Positions 39,927-52,190 are shown, counted from the first letter of the stretch. The stretch: DNA of 64,000 nt from Tigriopus japonicus (GCA_010645155.1 CM021322.1:3828905-3892904), one strand, 5' to 3'. Program-made: numbers and translations. The notes: a model not told the origin generated them from the letters alone.

Positions 39927-41058
39927 GGGGCGCGGTGTTCCGAATGGCGTTTCAGGTTTCAATCAAAATACCCAAAGACACCATAGCACTTATTGGATCC
40001 ACAATTCAATGGGGAACAACTTTACTTTTATTGTATTATATAAGATTAGGTCCAGGGAAAAAGTTATATACCTAAAAACCTATTAAATATAACATTTTTT
40101 AACAAACTATTTAATCCATATTTAGAGACCATTTAGTTACCTAATGAATTCAAATTGAATAAAAATTCATTCAGCAACAGCTGAGTTATTTGACTTTGAA
40201 TGGTCCATTTTTGACCCCAAAAAGCCGAAAAACGCTACAGTTATTTGAAAAAACAAATTCCCAAAGATTTCACATAGTTTTTCAATATTGCAATTAATAA
40301 ATGGTTTTTTTGACTTTTGGAACTTATGTCAAAATATGAAAAAAATATCACTTAAAATGCACTTTAATAAGATTTTTGGTAAGTTATTTTCTTAACAATT
40401 TAGGGTACGCTATGATGTGTGTTGTGCCAAAATTACAAATAAAAATGTCTAACAGAGTCATATCCAAAATTACGATTTCTAGAAGGACCATGTTCAAAAT
40501 GGACTAAAATCGAAACTTGAAACATTAACCGATTTCTTCAAAACTTTAAATTATTACCCAACTTTGAGTGTCTTTGATACTGCAAAAGTTTTTTATTGGA
40601 AAATGTATTTTAAATACCTTTTAAGTGATATTTTTTCTTATTTTGAGCTATTTTGACATAAGTTCCAAAACTGAAAAAAATCATTTATTTTTGCAATATT
40701 GAAAAACTATGTGAAATCTTTGGGAATTTGTTTTTTCATATAACTGTAGCGTTTTTCGGCTTTTTGGGGTCAAAAATGGACCATTCAAAGTCAAATAACT
40801 CAGCTGTTGCTGAATGAATTTTTATTCAATTTGAATTCATCAGGTAACTAAATGGTCTCTAAATATGGATTAAATAGTTTGTTAAAAAATGTTATATTTA
40901 ATAGGTTTTTAGGTATATAACTTTTTCCCTGGACCTAATCTTGTATAATACAATAAAAGTAAAGTTGTTCCCCATTGAATTGTGGATTCAATAAGTGCCA
41001 TGGTGTCTTTGGGTATTTTGATTGAAACCTAAAAAGCCATTCGGAACACCGTGGGGCA
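39927..41058. mobile_element. Long fold-back element D, 1.13 kb with arms of about 450 bp
   Basis: CGGTGTTCCGAATGGC at the left is mirrored at the right end, and the two arms (39933-40380 and 40610-41053) are nearly complementary throughout, with about 230 bases between them. TTAA lies just outside both ends (39923-39926 and 41059-41062). No open frame of note. Transcription through it would make a long double-stranded RNA. Confidence 0.7.
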
Positions 41059-41062
41059 TTAA

Positions 41063-44000
41063 CCTTGAATCCTTTATACTAGAACATACTTCGTTATTCA
41101 AGGTACCACATCTTCCGGAATAAGTTTCAGAAGAACCAAATTAAGAAGTACGAGAGGGCGAAATCATTTGTTTTCGTATTCAGATTCAAATCAAAGTTCC
41201 TGAAAATATTTTGATCTCTGTAACACTCTTGAAAATAACGTGATCCAAAGTGCATAAAATGCAAATAAGCACTTAAAATACAATGTAAAGCAAAAACGGG
41301 CCAAAAATGTAAATAAAAGTTTCTTTGCATCAAGTTCTCAGGCCTACTTGGTTTTAAATATGAATGGCTCTCATCCTGTCCCAAGGGCTTGAAATCACCG
41401 GTCATCAGGTGAACATTGCAGAATGTTGTACATTCAATAAATGTTCACATTTTGAATTTCAAAAAATTTCAACGTTATTTTGGGTTTGAAAAGGGAATCT
41501 TCTTTCATGATTTTGAGGAGGGAAGTGAAAAGGAAGGATAAATACATTCTAGCGGGATTAGCACTGAATTTTTTATAATGGTATAAATGTAATCCACTAT
41601 TTTATTACAGGGACTGAGCCGTTCCTCGAAAAAATCGATGGATCACAGTTCCCATTCCTTTTTTGAAATTGAGAAATTCGTTACTAATCAAGACAGGAAT
41701 AAAAGACAAAAAACTTGTTCCTCGTTTTTACTTTTATTCGTCGCGAAAAATTTAGTTGTCTAAATTTGGATTTTCTTTTCGTCTTTTTTTCATCTAGTCG
41801 GGCAACATATTCGTCTTCTCTCGTCTAATCGGTCAACAATTAGTAATTTCATGGATTTTAAGCTCTTTTAGTGGTTTTTCTCTCCAATTTTCAAAGGAAA
41901 TAAAAACTTGAAAGAAAGTTCAGCGCCAAAAGTTGTGCTAAAGGAATTGTTAGTTGCAGTTTTGCACAAAGAAAATACAATCTACATTTATTAGCCCTCG
42001 ATCTGATGACATCAAGTGTTTGCCTAAAACCGGAGTGGCAGCTACAGATATTTCATACTTATTTCAGAGTGATGGAACAACAAATTCTGTGACGTTTCAG
42101 CAAGATTTTTTAATTACGCTACAAAGCAATAAACACCCTATAACAACAAAACTTGGATCTAATTTGGAACACCGAATGTAGAATGAATCAGAGCCAACCC
42201 AAAAGTCTCAGCAGAAATAAGATTCTGACACCTTTGCAATTAAAAAAAATGTGGAAATGGTCACGTTGGGCCCATGGAAAAAATTGCGGTCGGATCGGAA
42301 TTAGGAGATAAGTTCGAGGTTTGGTGATTGCTTCCTTTTGAAGTTCAAATTCAAACGTTCATGATTGATACATATGATCATTTTTTTCTCATGACTTCAA
42401 GTTAACCATCGTAGATTCCAAATCAATCACGATTGGAGGACTGCTTTCGGCAGAACTCATTTCCTAGGAAGAAATCATTGTTTCATTGAAGTAAAAATGT
42501 CCTGTGTTTATGTACTGTCAGCATGACGCAATCAATGATTTTCAAAAACTCAAATACCATATAAATCATTTCTTGAAGTCCAGAATCAAGATGTTTTAGC
42601 GATTCATATCATGCAAAGGGAACCAAGAAATAGATCTTATGAAAAAATGTAAGAAATAATCGTTTTTTTACATTCTAAAATATGACGACGCAGCACTATT
42701 AGAATAAAGTTCATCACACTGGGGAAAAAGCACCTCTTTCAAAGCGGCCCAGTCCTTAAAAATTAACTTCCAGAGTTGCTTGACAAACACAGAAAGAAAA
42801 GATCACTATTGGGTTGAATAAAGCAATCTGGGTATGTTAATTGGAGCTCGAATGAGAACAATTGATTCATCAGCAAGTCTGATTTTAAATATAGTTATTT
42901 TGAAAACGTTACTTAGCAAGCGGCAGCACCTTTTGACTCTAGTTTTTTAAAACTTATATATCTAGCTACAAATAACTATTTCTTACCCATCAAGTACTTC
43001 CTTTTTTAAATTTTCATAATTATGCCGTTTTTGCAGAAACTGATAAAAAATGTCCCGTCAATGGGGACAAACTTTTCGTTCACTTTGTGGACACCGGTTT
43101 AAGCGTCTTTTTTGTCTTTAGGGTAATTAATTCGTTTTATGTGTTATAAGTCAGTTTCGTTCGTCTTCTTGAGATTTTTTAACGTCTTAAGAGTCAGCCT
43201 TTTTCGTCTTTTTTTCTTGTCGTAGGAACTGGCAAAATTCGTGTTTTTCGTATTTTATTCGTCTTTGGTCGTCGTCTCATTAGGCAATTTTATTCGTCTT
43301 TTTCGTCTAATTTGATAGTTTTATTCGTCGAAATTACCTGCCCTAGTAATGAACTATTTTTTTCGATCAATTTTATTAGGGACTTGTGATGAAAGTCTTA
43401 AAATCCCTGCCCAAATGCGTTCTCTTTTTTCAAGATCAAAATCATTATTTTCATACTTATACTTAAATAAGAAATCACAGGTTGAAAAATGCTTAAAGTG
43501 TACTTTCCCTTCACCAAATCACCCTTGACCTCGATAAGTTTTTGTTCAAGTATACTTCCTGTCAGCACTTTACTCGTTCTAACAAAGTTTTGATCCAACC
43601 ACATTATTGGAACAGGGTCCTTTCTCTGTTCCCACTTCAGAACTACACAAAGCACATTCAAATATCTTCTCGAAAACTTACTGTACTTGAGACCAATGTT
43701 GAGGGAAGCTAGTTCAGATGCACTTTAACCTTGGATTCGATGTTTTTTTTCCTGGTTCCTCTGTCACCACCATCTCCCTTAGTGTTGTGCCATCACTGCC
43801 ATGAATCAGTTCCAATTTGACACTTACATGGAACGAGGAAAAAGGTACACAAAACTGCTGCACTTCTGCCATGGTTGGAAGGTAAGTAGGTAAGGCCGTG
43901 GTTGTTGTATCATTATCATGCTATTCGCGGGCTTTCACAGCCAACTTGAGGCTGGCATTTGTTGTTATTGTTGCTGATGCTGTTGGCGGCATTCTTGTTA

Positions 44001-44555
44001 TAAGACGACTCTTGAATCCACCACTGTTCCACCTTCTCTAAGCCCTACTTGTTCCCTGTCACCTTTCGCTGGCGAACCACTGTAGAACACTAAGCCTGCT
44101 AAAACCGCTGGCTGGTTCGTTCCAGTTTGTGGGACAAGTTCACCTGAGGCTTTTTTCGGGTTGGTGGAAATAGGAAAAAGGTAAGATGAAGGAGTGGAAA
44201 AGGAACGTGGAGAGAGCGACTTTTCTTATCCGTTGAATGGATTGTTGGTGGATGGGCTGGGAAGAAATGGGACGAATGAATACCTTTGAAAAGGTACGTC
44301 CGTATATGCATTACCGGCCCTTTTCATCTGACTCAGAACGGAGCGATAGGGCCAAAAGCTTCTTGAGTTTAATTTCAAAGAAACGGCAACAAAAATGGTT
44401 GGAAACTGCTATTCAGATGTATTAGATTTTGATCCTCTGCAATAAAAAGGCGTTTCTAATTAATTTGGAGAAAGCCAGGGTTGCTCAATTGAAGGAAGAT
44501 AACCTGCGAAAAGGGAAATCAAGGTTTTCCATTGTTGAAAAGTTGAAAGTAAGAA
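41063..44555. other. Intergenic, gene-poor
   Basis: No gene recognised. 43060-43345 and 41730-41830 are enriched in TTCGTCTTTTT-type motifs, and 43345 reads CTGCCCTAG, which could be an element end, but no matching left end was found. An ATG-led segment at 43802-43882 ends in GTAAGT; it stands alone. Confidence 0.35.
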
Positions 44556-44559
44556 GGAT

Positions 44560-44955
44560 CGACACTTGCAAAATTAAAGTATTGTACATCCTGACATGAA
44601 AGTTTTGTCGTAATTTTGAACCAAAATATTTTCATTATATAAGAATAGATTTGAACGACTTGACATGCAATCTGTCCCCAACTAGTCTCTTCTTCCTCGG
44701 AAATGATATTTGGGATGCTATCGACCAAAGTGGAAAGTGTGGACGGCTCAACGTTTTTCCGCACGTTTTCGGGTGTCTTCCCTTTGTTTAAAATTTTCAT
44801 GAACTGTTAAGATTCTATGAGCTCTTGAATTAGGACGGACAATAATATTTCCGGTTATTTTTGCTTAGAGGTGTTCCAAAACTAGTCTCCTTTCTCCAAA
44901 ACTGAGTAAAATTTGATTCCCGCCATTCACTATTTTTTCACAGCGGTTTAAAGGC
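44560..44955 (-). repeat. Dispersed repeat family B, copy 3 (partial)
   Basis: Corresponds only to the right part of copies 1 and 2 (from about 25480 to 25790 in copy 1), including CCCCAACTAGTCTCT and ATTCCCGCCATTCA. The exon-like segment is absent. Confidence 0.55.
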
Positions 44956-44959
44956 AGAG

Positions 44960-46285
44960 GGAACCGTGCAAAAAGAAAGCGCCGGACATCAAGTTGACAA
45001 TTGCTGTTACAGGAATAATTTGTCACCTATTTGTCCTTAGATTACATCATAAGTAATCCAAAAATAATCTAGGCACTTGTTGGGGCACACGAGTGGTTTG
45101 CTTGCGCCAAACTGTCCACGCATTGCCGTTATTTCTAGGCTCAAGTATGACTACGACACAACTTTCGTGTCAGGGTGTACAGGGTGGCCGCCGGTCAATG
45201 TGTGGACGATTTAAAATTGTTCAAAAACTTAATCTGCTTATGTATGAGCCTAAATTAGACTTGAAACGGGCACTGTCGATGTACGAAAAACGCCAAAGTC
45301 TACACTTGACACGCCAACCCTGTGCAAAGAGTTTTTGAGATGTAAAAAAATATATTGCTTGTGTTTTTGAAGCCCCATATTATAAAAACGGATAAATGAA
45401 GTCTCATTCCTTATTGTACATGTCTGCTTTTGGTATGGTAATGCTTTCCGACATCAAAATTTCAACGAGTATTTTTGCCGAACTTGCTTTCGGTCCATTA
45501 GTGATGAAGGCACTGTCGGGAAAGGACATAAAACACACCTTCAACAGTTCACTGCATTTGGTCCAAAATTAGTTTTTGATCATTTGATCACTTGAAAAGA
45601 CATTTTTTTTCAATATTTCAGGTTAGTTGATGTGCATGCGTAATATTAGAGATTAGAAGTCTCGGACTCGTGTCAGTTATTTTCTTGTTGTCAGTTACAG
45701 ATTTTTTTTATTTTTAATGCAACTAGGAGTCCTGTCACCGATTAAAATACAATGTGGAGTAATGTCTTTAATTAAACAATGAAGGTAGAAACAAATGTTA
45801 GAGAAGAGAATGCTAAAAAGTCGGTTGAAAAAATGTTCGACAAAGGACAATATCACAATTGAGTTAGAACTAGAAATACTCAATGAAAATGAAAGCAGCG
45901 AAGAGATGATGTTTGAAAAACAGTACAGAGACAATTTTGTGGAGGAAAGTGATTTTGGATATTGCAAAGGAGAGGATGACCTAAATTGGACCACTCCTTT
46001 GTTCATTGGAAAATTCTCGTTGTTGACGGATTGAAAACGTTTTCTTGTTTGTGTTCCAATCTTCCTTCATGCTTGATTGCTTTTCTACAACCTTCTTCAG
46101 AATTCTTGTCCAGCATTGATTTTGAGAAGATATGCGAAAAACAAAGTTGTAGCAAGATGAATCAACAAAAGCTAGAGACTGATAGGTCAGCCAGATTAAT
46201 AACAGATTTAGCTGAAAAGGGATAGGATTTAAAGAAATTGACCCCCCCCTTATAAATCACATCATGTTTAATCAACATATGTCCA
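44960..46285. other. Intergenic, no gene recognised
   Basis: Two open frames of about 80 codons (45795-46034, 45986-46225) overlap on the plus strand. The first starts at ATG and is rich in Glu and Lys; neither has a known domain. Confidence 0.35.
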
Positions 46286-46291
46286 TGGGAT

Positions 46292-47722
46292 CACGGTGTT
46301 TAATTGATCGGGGAAAATCATTTTTAAGTTCCAAAGACATCTGAGACCTGTTTTGAGGTGAAGAGGAAATGTCGCGTGTCTAATCGATTTCTGTTGATAA
46401 GGTCTACGGGCTAAAACTTAATATAATGTCACTTAAAACATGTGTGCAACCAATTTTCTGAATTTTTCTTAAGGATACTTGTTAGGCACACTCAGGTTGA
46501 TAGTGGTTTAAAATATTGGTGAAATCTATTTTGACGTTCAATTGTTAATGGATGTTTTCAGCCACAATATTTGAAGGGCACAATCGGACTTATGCTAACC
46601 CAAATTAGAACAAAGGTTCAATGAACTTCGTTAATATTTCGGGTGCAGACAACCAAGAGACCACTTTAGTAATAGGTGAAAAGAAAAATTCATAAAATGG
46701 ATTTTATGCAGACCTGTTCAAGATACTTTGAAAAAGTATCTAGATAAGATAGTATTTTCCGCAAAGTATCTAGATAAAGATAGTTTAAGATACTTTCCTG
46801 AAAAAGTATCTAGATAAAGATATTTAAGATACTTTCCCGAAAAAAGTATCTAGATAAAGATACTTTAAGATACTTTCCCGAAAAACTATCTAGATAAGAT
46901 ACTTCAAGATACTTTTCACAAAACGTATCTATATAAGATACTTCTAGATACTTTTCTTCATTATGCATAATGTCAAATTATTTGTGCATTATGCACATTG
47001 AAAGTAGATGCATTATACATGTTAAGACTTGAGAGTGGACGCATTATGCACATTGAGAGTGGATGCATTATGCACCCTTCCTCAAAGTGGATAATGAATG
47101 CATCCTCAGATTCCTCACTCAATGTGCATAATGTGTCCACTCTCAAGTCTCAACATGCATAATGTATCCACTTTCAATGTACATAATGCACAAGTAATTT
47201 GACATTATGCATTATGAAGAAAAGTACGTAGAAGTTTCTTATCTAGATACTTTTTGGGAAAATGCATAATGCATACTAAACAATGCATAATGGATGCTTT
47301 AACACAAAAGATAGATTGAGAGAACACACTATCTAGATAAAGATAGTTCAAGATAGTTTTCCAAAAAAAAGTATCTAGATAAAGATATTTCAAGATAGTT
47401 TTCCGAAAAAAGTATCTAGATAAAGATACTATAAGATACTTTCCCGAAAAAAAGTATCTAGAGAAAGATAGTTTATGATAGTTTCCCGAAAAAAGTATCT
47501 AGATAAAGATAAAAGATAAACTATCTTTTATCTTTTATCTAGATAAGATAATTGAACAGGTCTGATTTTATGCATGTTTTAAGTGACATTACATCAATTT
47601 TTGGCCCGTGACCCATTTAACAGAACTCATTTTCTTGTGCAGCATTGTCACTTAACCTCAAAACTGGTCTCAAATGTCTTTTGAACTCAAAAATGACATA
47701 TCCAACTCAATTAAACGCGGTG
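46292..47722. mobile_element. Inverted-repeat element family C, copy 2, interrupted by a hAT MITE
   Basis: Ends CACGGTGTTTAATTGATC and, on the other strand, CACCGCGTTTAATTGAGT. Subterminal sequence matches copy 1 (TTTTAAGTGACATTA and GGCCCGTGACCCATTTAAC-like). Removing the inner element with one duplicated 8-mer leaves about 567 bp, close to the 578 bp of copy 1. Confidence 0.65.
46709..47564. mobile_element. hAT-like MITE with perfect 8-bp target duplication, 856 bp
   Basis: Perfect 13-bp inverted ends CAGACCTGTTCAA, flanked on both sides by ATTTTATG (46701-46708 and 47565-47572). Inside are two tracts of a ~41-bp unit (GTATCTAGATAAAGATACTT and variants) and between them a palindrome with arms around 46940-47075 and 47120-47220, rich in TGCATAATGCA. 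No coding content. Confidence 0.85.
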
Positions 47723-49059
47723 GGCATTTAACATGAGCAACTACTATAGAAGTTGCTACAGAAGACCTCCTTTTTTCCAACTATGACCCTACGATCAGCG
47801 TCAGCTAATCAGTTATTTAGCTTCAAATTATGACTTGTTTACTCTAGGGATAGACACGTGAGGTTGAGACCGGCATCAATGCCGTCATTCAATTTGCATG
47901 ATGTGATTGGCTGATTCCCTTTTGGGCGTTGTTTTCAACATTTCCAAACAGAGGGAAGCCTCAACAAGCTGATGCTCAATCCAGTGCCTCCGCATCTTAC
48001 TCTGAAGCAGAACGTTTGCGTTTTCCTAGAGGCCAACCTTATGTGCTGTAAAATGGGTTGATGCTTCCAACTTATTTTTTTCTGCTCAAAACCCAACTTG
48101 AAAGTTTGCAATTTAAGACTCTGAACATTGGGCAAGGTCATGGAAAAGGTTTCAGTTAACATTCCATTTGACGATTTTTTTTACGTCCAAAGCATGGAAA
48201 GCCTGTTTATTTGGAAATGTTTTTAGTTCAAAAAATTGCTTTCTTTTCTGAATGGCGCTTGAGTCGAAACCCCGCCCGTCTTTAGTTTTATCTCACGAGG
48301 TGTCATTTTGATCACTTGAGAGTGTGACGGCTTCCCCTTCATGGAATAGATTTTACTTATTTGATTAGAGTTGAATGAAATGAAACAAACGTATTCAAAT
48401 CAGTGTTACAAACTTTTTGGAGAAACGGAAACAACATAGATTTGGCTTTTTTGAAAATGTCCATCAAAGAACGCTCGCTCGAACGCATGCACGCGGACTG
48501 GAAACGCGGTCGCTTTCAAAGTGACTCGCTTTTTTTGACTCGGATTCCAGGTGGCTCCCTCTGAGAAGTACACTTTGTTCACTCTCGACTGAAGAGAGCA
48601 GCTCCCCCTCTAATCACAGCAGAACCTTGAACTATTTTAGAGGGATTGAAGTATTAAGGCTTTAGCTTATTCAGCTAACTAGCCTCTTTCATCGTCCATG
48701 GTCCTCCCATAAAACGTTTCAACTTTCTGAAGGCCTTTGATTGCTTTGAACCTCCTGTCGAGGCCTATTATTCCAAGAAAAGGCAGCGATTTCCATTGTC
48801 CAGACATAGCGACATTGTCCTTGACCTACAAATTTGAATGGATTTATTGAGCTGAGAAAGCCTTCGAGGGAGTCAGTTCGGAGCGTTCCTTCATTTACAA
48901 TCCCTTGGGGGACAATGATGTTCTCTTTGTCATTCCATCATGTCTAATTGTCCGTGTTCTTATTTCCTTGTTGCAGGTTTAAAAACACGTTCCTCTTTGA
49001 ATATATTTTTGTTCTAACGGTCACATGAACACTGAATGGATTAACATAAGGAGAATGAG
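47723..49059. other. Intergenic and 3' flank of ATPSCKMT
   Basis: No gene recognised in this 1.3-kb stretch; short frames only. Confidence 0.4.
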
Positions 49060-49909
49060 CTAAGTTTTGGGCTTGTACAACCACACAGTGTCGATCCCTT
49101 CGCCAATGACACTTTGGGGTTTCCAGGTTGGAAATGGAAATCGACACGCCACCACGCAAGATTTGGCCGTGAGTTCCTGATCGAGCTTTCGTTCTAATTG
49201 AGGCATCTGTAATCAAGAGAACCATATAATATGAGAACCCATTGAACATTCATCAAACCAATAATCCGTACCATTTCTTGCACACCGAAAATGACCACAT
49301 TGTCAAAATGTTTAAGATCGGATTGCCACAAGTCTTGTTTGGCAAACGTAGCTTGACCCGACAATCCTAATCGTCTGGCTTTGAACTTTGAAAAGAGCAC
49401 TAACCACGGGTTCAATTCTATCCCATGGGCACGGAAGCCTCTTTGAGCTCCCTCATATACCTATGTTAATCAAGAATCTCTGAATTGATTTATTTTTAAA
49501 CTCAAAATATCCCCGAAAGACTCACGATTCGTCCATCGCCCGATCCGATATCCACCAATTGTCCGGTTCTACCTTTGAGAGCCGTGAAGACGTTCTCTAC
49601 TTGAACCGTGGTTGCGGGCACATACGGAAGACATACTTTGCGCAAAGCGGGCGTCACAAACGGCAAACAAAGGGCACTTAATGCCATGGCTGATCCACCT
49701 GGAACACATTTGGAAAATAGTTTAGGATATATTGGAACATAAAGGGGCCAGGAGTGTTCTTTACCCGTGATTCCTAGCAAAATCCATCCCGTAGAAGTCA
49801 TTTTCTTGCCTCCGGGATTGGCCGCAAACTCTCTTTGGAGCATCTGACAATCATCACAGGGCGGCTTGGTTTCATTACTCGCATTCATTTTAATTTCAGG
49901 TTTTCCCAT
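49060..49909 (-). CDS. ATPSCKMT: ATP synthase c-subunit lysine N-methyltransferase, four exons
   Basis: Exons 49909-49765, 49698-49526, 49460-49272 and 49206-49060, GT-AG borders, phases consistent; 217 residues (human FAM173B 233). In animals this inner-mitochondrial-membrane enzyme trimethylates a lysine of ATP synthase subunit c, aiding assembly and respiration. Seen: an N-terminal hydrophobic segment [20 protein letters not shown], the family motif [13 protein letters not shown], the S-adenosylmethionine-binding motif [11 protein letters not shown] (residues 96-106), [29 protein letters not shown] and [10 protein letters not shown] followed by [10 protein letters not shown]. It lacks a clear presequence beyond the hydrophobic anchor. 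The gene is divergent from UROS across 408 bp. Confidence 0.93.
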
Positions 49910-50317
49910 ATTGCATTAGTTCCGACATGTGTTCCGACTTGTGTTTTGATTCCGAAAAGTGACGGATCAAAACAAACATCACTTCAAAATTTACCAAACT
50001 ATTTCGAGATTGTTTCCACTTTTTTCAATATTACTTTGGCTAACATTCAAATAGAAATTCAGTTATTATTTCAATGAATTAGGTTGCGCGAGATTTTCAA
50101 TCTTCACTCTTCTAACAATACTAAGAAATCTGTTTTGATATGTTCATTGCCACCCTTAATCCTAAATCTCCTGATTTGGAAAAATCCACAGGATTGGACA
50201 GGGATTAGGAAAAATCCTGTCTGTTTCAATGCCCGTTACACTCTTGGGAATCCTAAGAGTACAACAACCCTGTGTTAAAACCTTCACTAGGTCCTGTGTG
50301 ACTTGTAAGTAAACGAA
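49910..50317. promoter_or_regulatory. Likely bidirectional promoter of ATPSCKMT and UROS
   Basis: Only 408 bp separate two divergent start codons, so both promoters must lie here. No TATA box or other element could be assigned with confidence. Confidence 0.4.
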
Positions 50318-51079
50318 ATGAACGCCAAAACGGTCATTTTATTGAAATCCCAAATCCCTGAACATGAGGAACAGGATGCGTTCCTACAAGAATTTCAGGA
50401 TTCCCCTCATTTTCGCGCGAAAACTCTCTCCGCTCTACAGTTCAGTTATGTGAATCAAGATTTGCTCAGGAATCACTTGCAACAACGGGATTATGATGGG
50501 ATGATTTTGACCAGTGTCAGAGCCGTGAGGAGTGTTGAGCAATGCTTGACCGGGATGGACACCCAACATTGGGCCCAGCGACCCATTTTTGTCGTGGGAC
50601 CCAAATCCGGACGAAACGTCAGGGATTTACTGCATTGGCCTGAAATTCTGGGCGAGGATTGTGGGAATGCGGAAAATTTAGTAGCGCAAATGCTACAGGT
50701 TCCCAGGAAAGGGCAGAAAATGCTGTTTCCATGCGGTCAATTAAAAGGAGACGTTTTACCCGAAAAATTAGCCGAAGCCGGCGTCACGTTGGACATCATC
50801 ACGAGTTACATCACGCAAGAAAATCCAGACCTCAAATCGTTATTAGCAAAAGAAAGCCATCCGCCGGATTTTATGGTATTTTTCAGCCCATCAGGGTTCA
50901 AGTTTGCCTTACCCGTAATGAGGAACTTGGGATGGGATCTGAATCGGATTCAAATGGTAGCTTTGGGCCCCACAACGGCTCAATGCATCCAAGATCACGG
51001 TTATTCCGTCCTCACCACGCCTTCACAGCCCACCCCCAAGGAGCTGCTCAATTCGTTATTGAAATATAAAGACCTTTAA
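50318..51079 (+). CDS. UROS: Uroporphyrinogen-III synthase, single exon
   Basis: One frame of 253 residues (human 265). The enzyme closes hydroxymethylbilane with inversion of ring D to give uroporphyrinogen III in the cytosol, the fourth step of haem synthesis. This fast-evolving family is recognised by its fold and few motifs: an N-terminal VILLKSQIPE strand, DYDGMILTSVRAVRSVEQCL, FVVGPKSGRNVRDLL, MLFPCGQLKGDVLPEKLAEA, ITSYITQENPDL, FMVFFSPSGFKFALPVM, MVALGPTTAQCIQDHGYS and a C-terminal PSQPTPKELLNSLLKY. The tyrosine in SYIT matches the region of the known functional Tyr. No polyadenylation signal lies between its stop and the APEX1 start 72 bp further on. Confidence 0.92.
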   Translation: MNAKTVILLKSQIPEHEEQDAFLQEFQDSPHFRAKTLSALQFSYVNQDLLRNHLQQRDYDGMILTSVRAVRSVEQCLTGMDTQHWAQRPIFVVGPKSGRNVRDLLHWPEILGEDCGNAENLVAQMLQVPRKGQKMLFPCGQLKGDVLPEKLAEAGVTLDIITSYITQENPDLKSLLAKESHPPDFMVFFSPSGFKFALPVMRNLGWDLNRIQMVALGPTTAQCIQDHGYSVLTTPSQPTPKELLNSLLKYKDL

Positions 51080-51151
51080 GAATACTTAATTTTTACATCA
51101 AAGCCATGTGATAACGATTTATTAGTTTCTCTAGATCTCACTTTCCCCATC

Positions 51152-52190
51152 ATGCCACCCAAAAAGCGATCCAGCAATGCGGACGCAGAAACCCCACCCC
51201 CAACCAAAATGAACCGAACGGACACGGATTATGGGTCCATGGCATTGGATAACGAGTCCAAAACAAAAACGGGTGGGAACAAGTGGAACTTTAAGATCAC
51301 TACGTGGAACGTGGATGGCTTACGAGCTTGGATTAAGAAGAACGGCATGGATTTCTTCACCCACGAGAAACCTGACGTGATTTGTTTGCAAGAGACCAAA
51401 TGCTCCGAGGCCAAATTGCCCGACGAAATCAAGGTCGAACCCTTCCTCGTTTTCGTTTTGCAACCTTGTTTTCCAATGAAGGCCTCTCTGCTTTTAGAAC
51501 CTGGAAGGATATTCTCATCAGTATTGGTTGGCCGCAAAAAAGGAAGGTTATTCCGGTGTGGCCTTGCTTTCTAAAACCAAACCCTTGGAGGTGACCTTTG
51601 GTCTGGAGAATGAAGAGATGGACGATGAAGGTCGCGTGATCACGGCGGAATTCGACTCTTTCTACATCGTGACCACTTACGTTCCCAATGCTGGACGAAA
51701 ACTCGTCACTTTGGACAAACGCATGCGATGGGATCCCTTACTCAAAGCTCATCTGAAAGCTTTGGATGCCAAGAAACCCGTGATCTTATGCGGAGATCTG
51801 AATGTGGCTCATTTGGAAATTGATCTGGCCAACCCAAAAACCAACAAGAAATCCGCCGGATTCACCAAAGAGGAACGAGATGGTGGGAATTAGATAAGGG
51901 ATACGTTTAGAATGTGATGTTTTAACATTTAAATTATGTTCTATTTAGGCTTCTCCGGCCTTTTGCAAGAAGGCTTCGTGGACACGTTTCGCCATTTTTA
52001 TCCGGATAAAGAAAAGTGTTACACGTTTTGGACGTACATGATGGGCGCAAGAGCCAAAAATGTGGGTTGGCGATTGGATTATTTTGTCGTGTCCAAACGA
52101 TTCGTGGATTCGAATGTTTGCGACAACGTGATTCGATCGGAAGTTTTCGGCTCGGATCATTGTCCATCGACTTTGTTCATGGTTAAATAA
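51152..52190 (+). CDS. APEX1: AP endonuclease 1 (APEX1), three exons
   Basis: Exons 51152-51433, 51498-51882 and 51949-52190; 302 residues (human 318). The first intron has an unusual donor, GTCGAA. The nuclear enzyme cuts DNA 5' of abasic sites in base excision repair. Seen: a basic N terminus (MPPKKRSS), N53-V-D55-G in the TTWNVDGL motif (human N68, D70), E81 in LQETK (metal ligand E96), TYVPNAG (Y171), GDLNVAH (D210, N212) and SDHCP (D308, H309), all catalytic positions kept. The human redox cysteine C65 is Thr50 here. [15 protein letters not shown] and [20 protein letters not shown] are strongly conserved. Convergent with the KMT2 gene, 545 bp apart. Confidence 0.95.

Noticed and set aside
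43802..43882. Short ATG-led segment ending in a consensus GTAAGT
   Set aside because: It could be a first exon, but no acceptor-linked continuation was found on the plus strand up to 49 kb.
45795..46225. Two overlapping ~80-codon frames
   Set aside because: No conserved motif and no sign of splicing; they lie between repeats.
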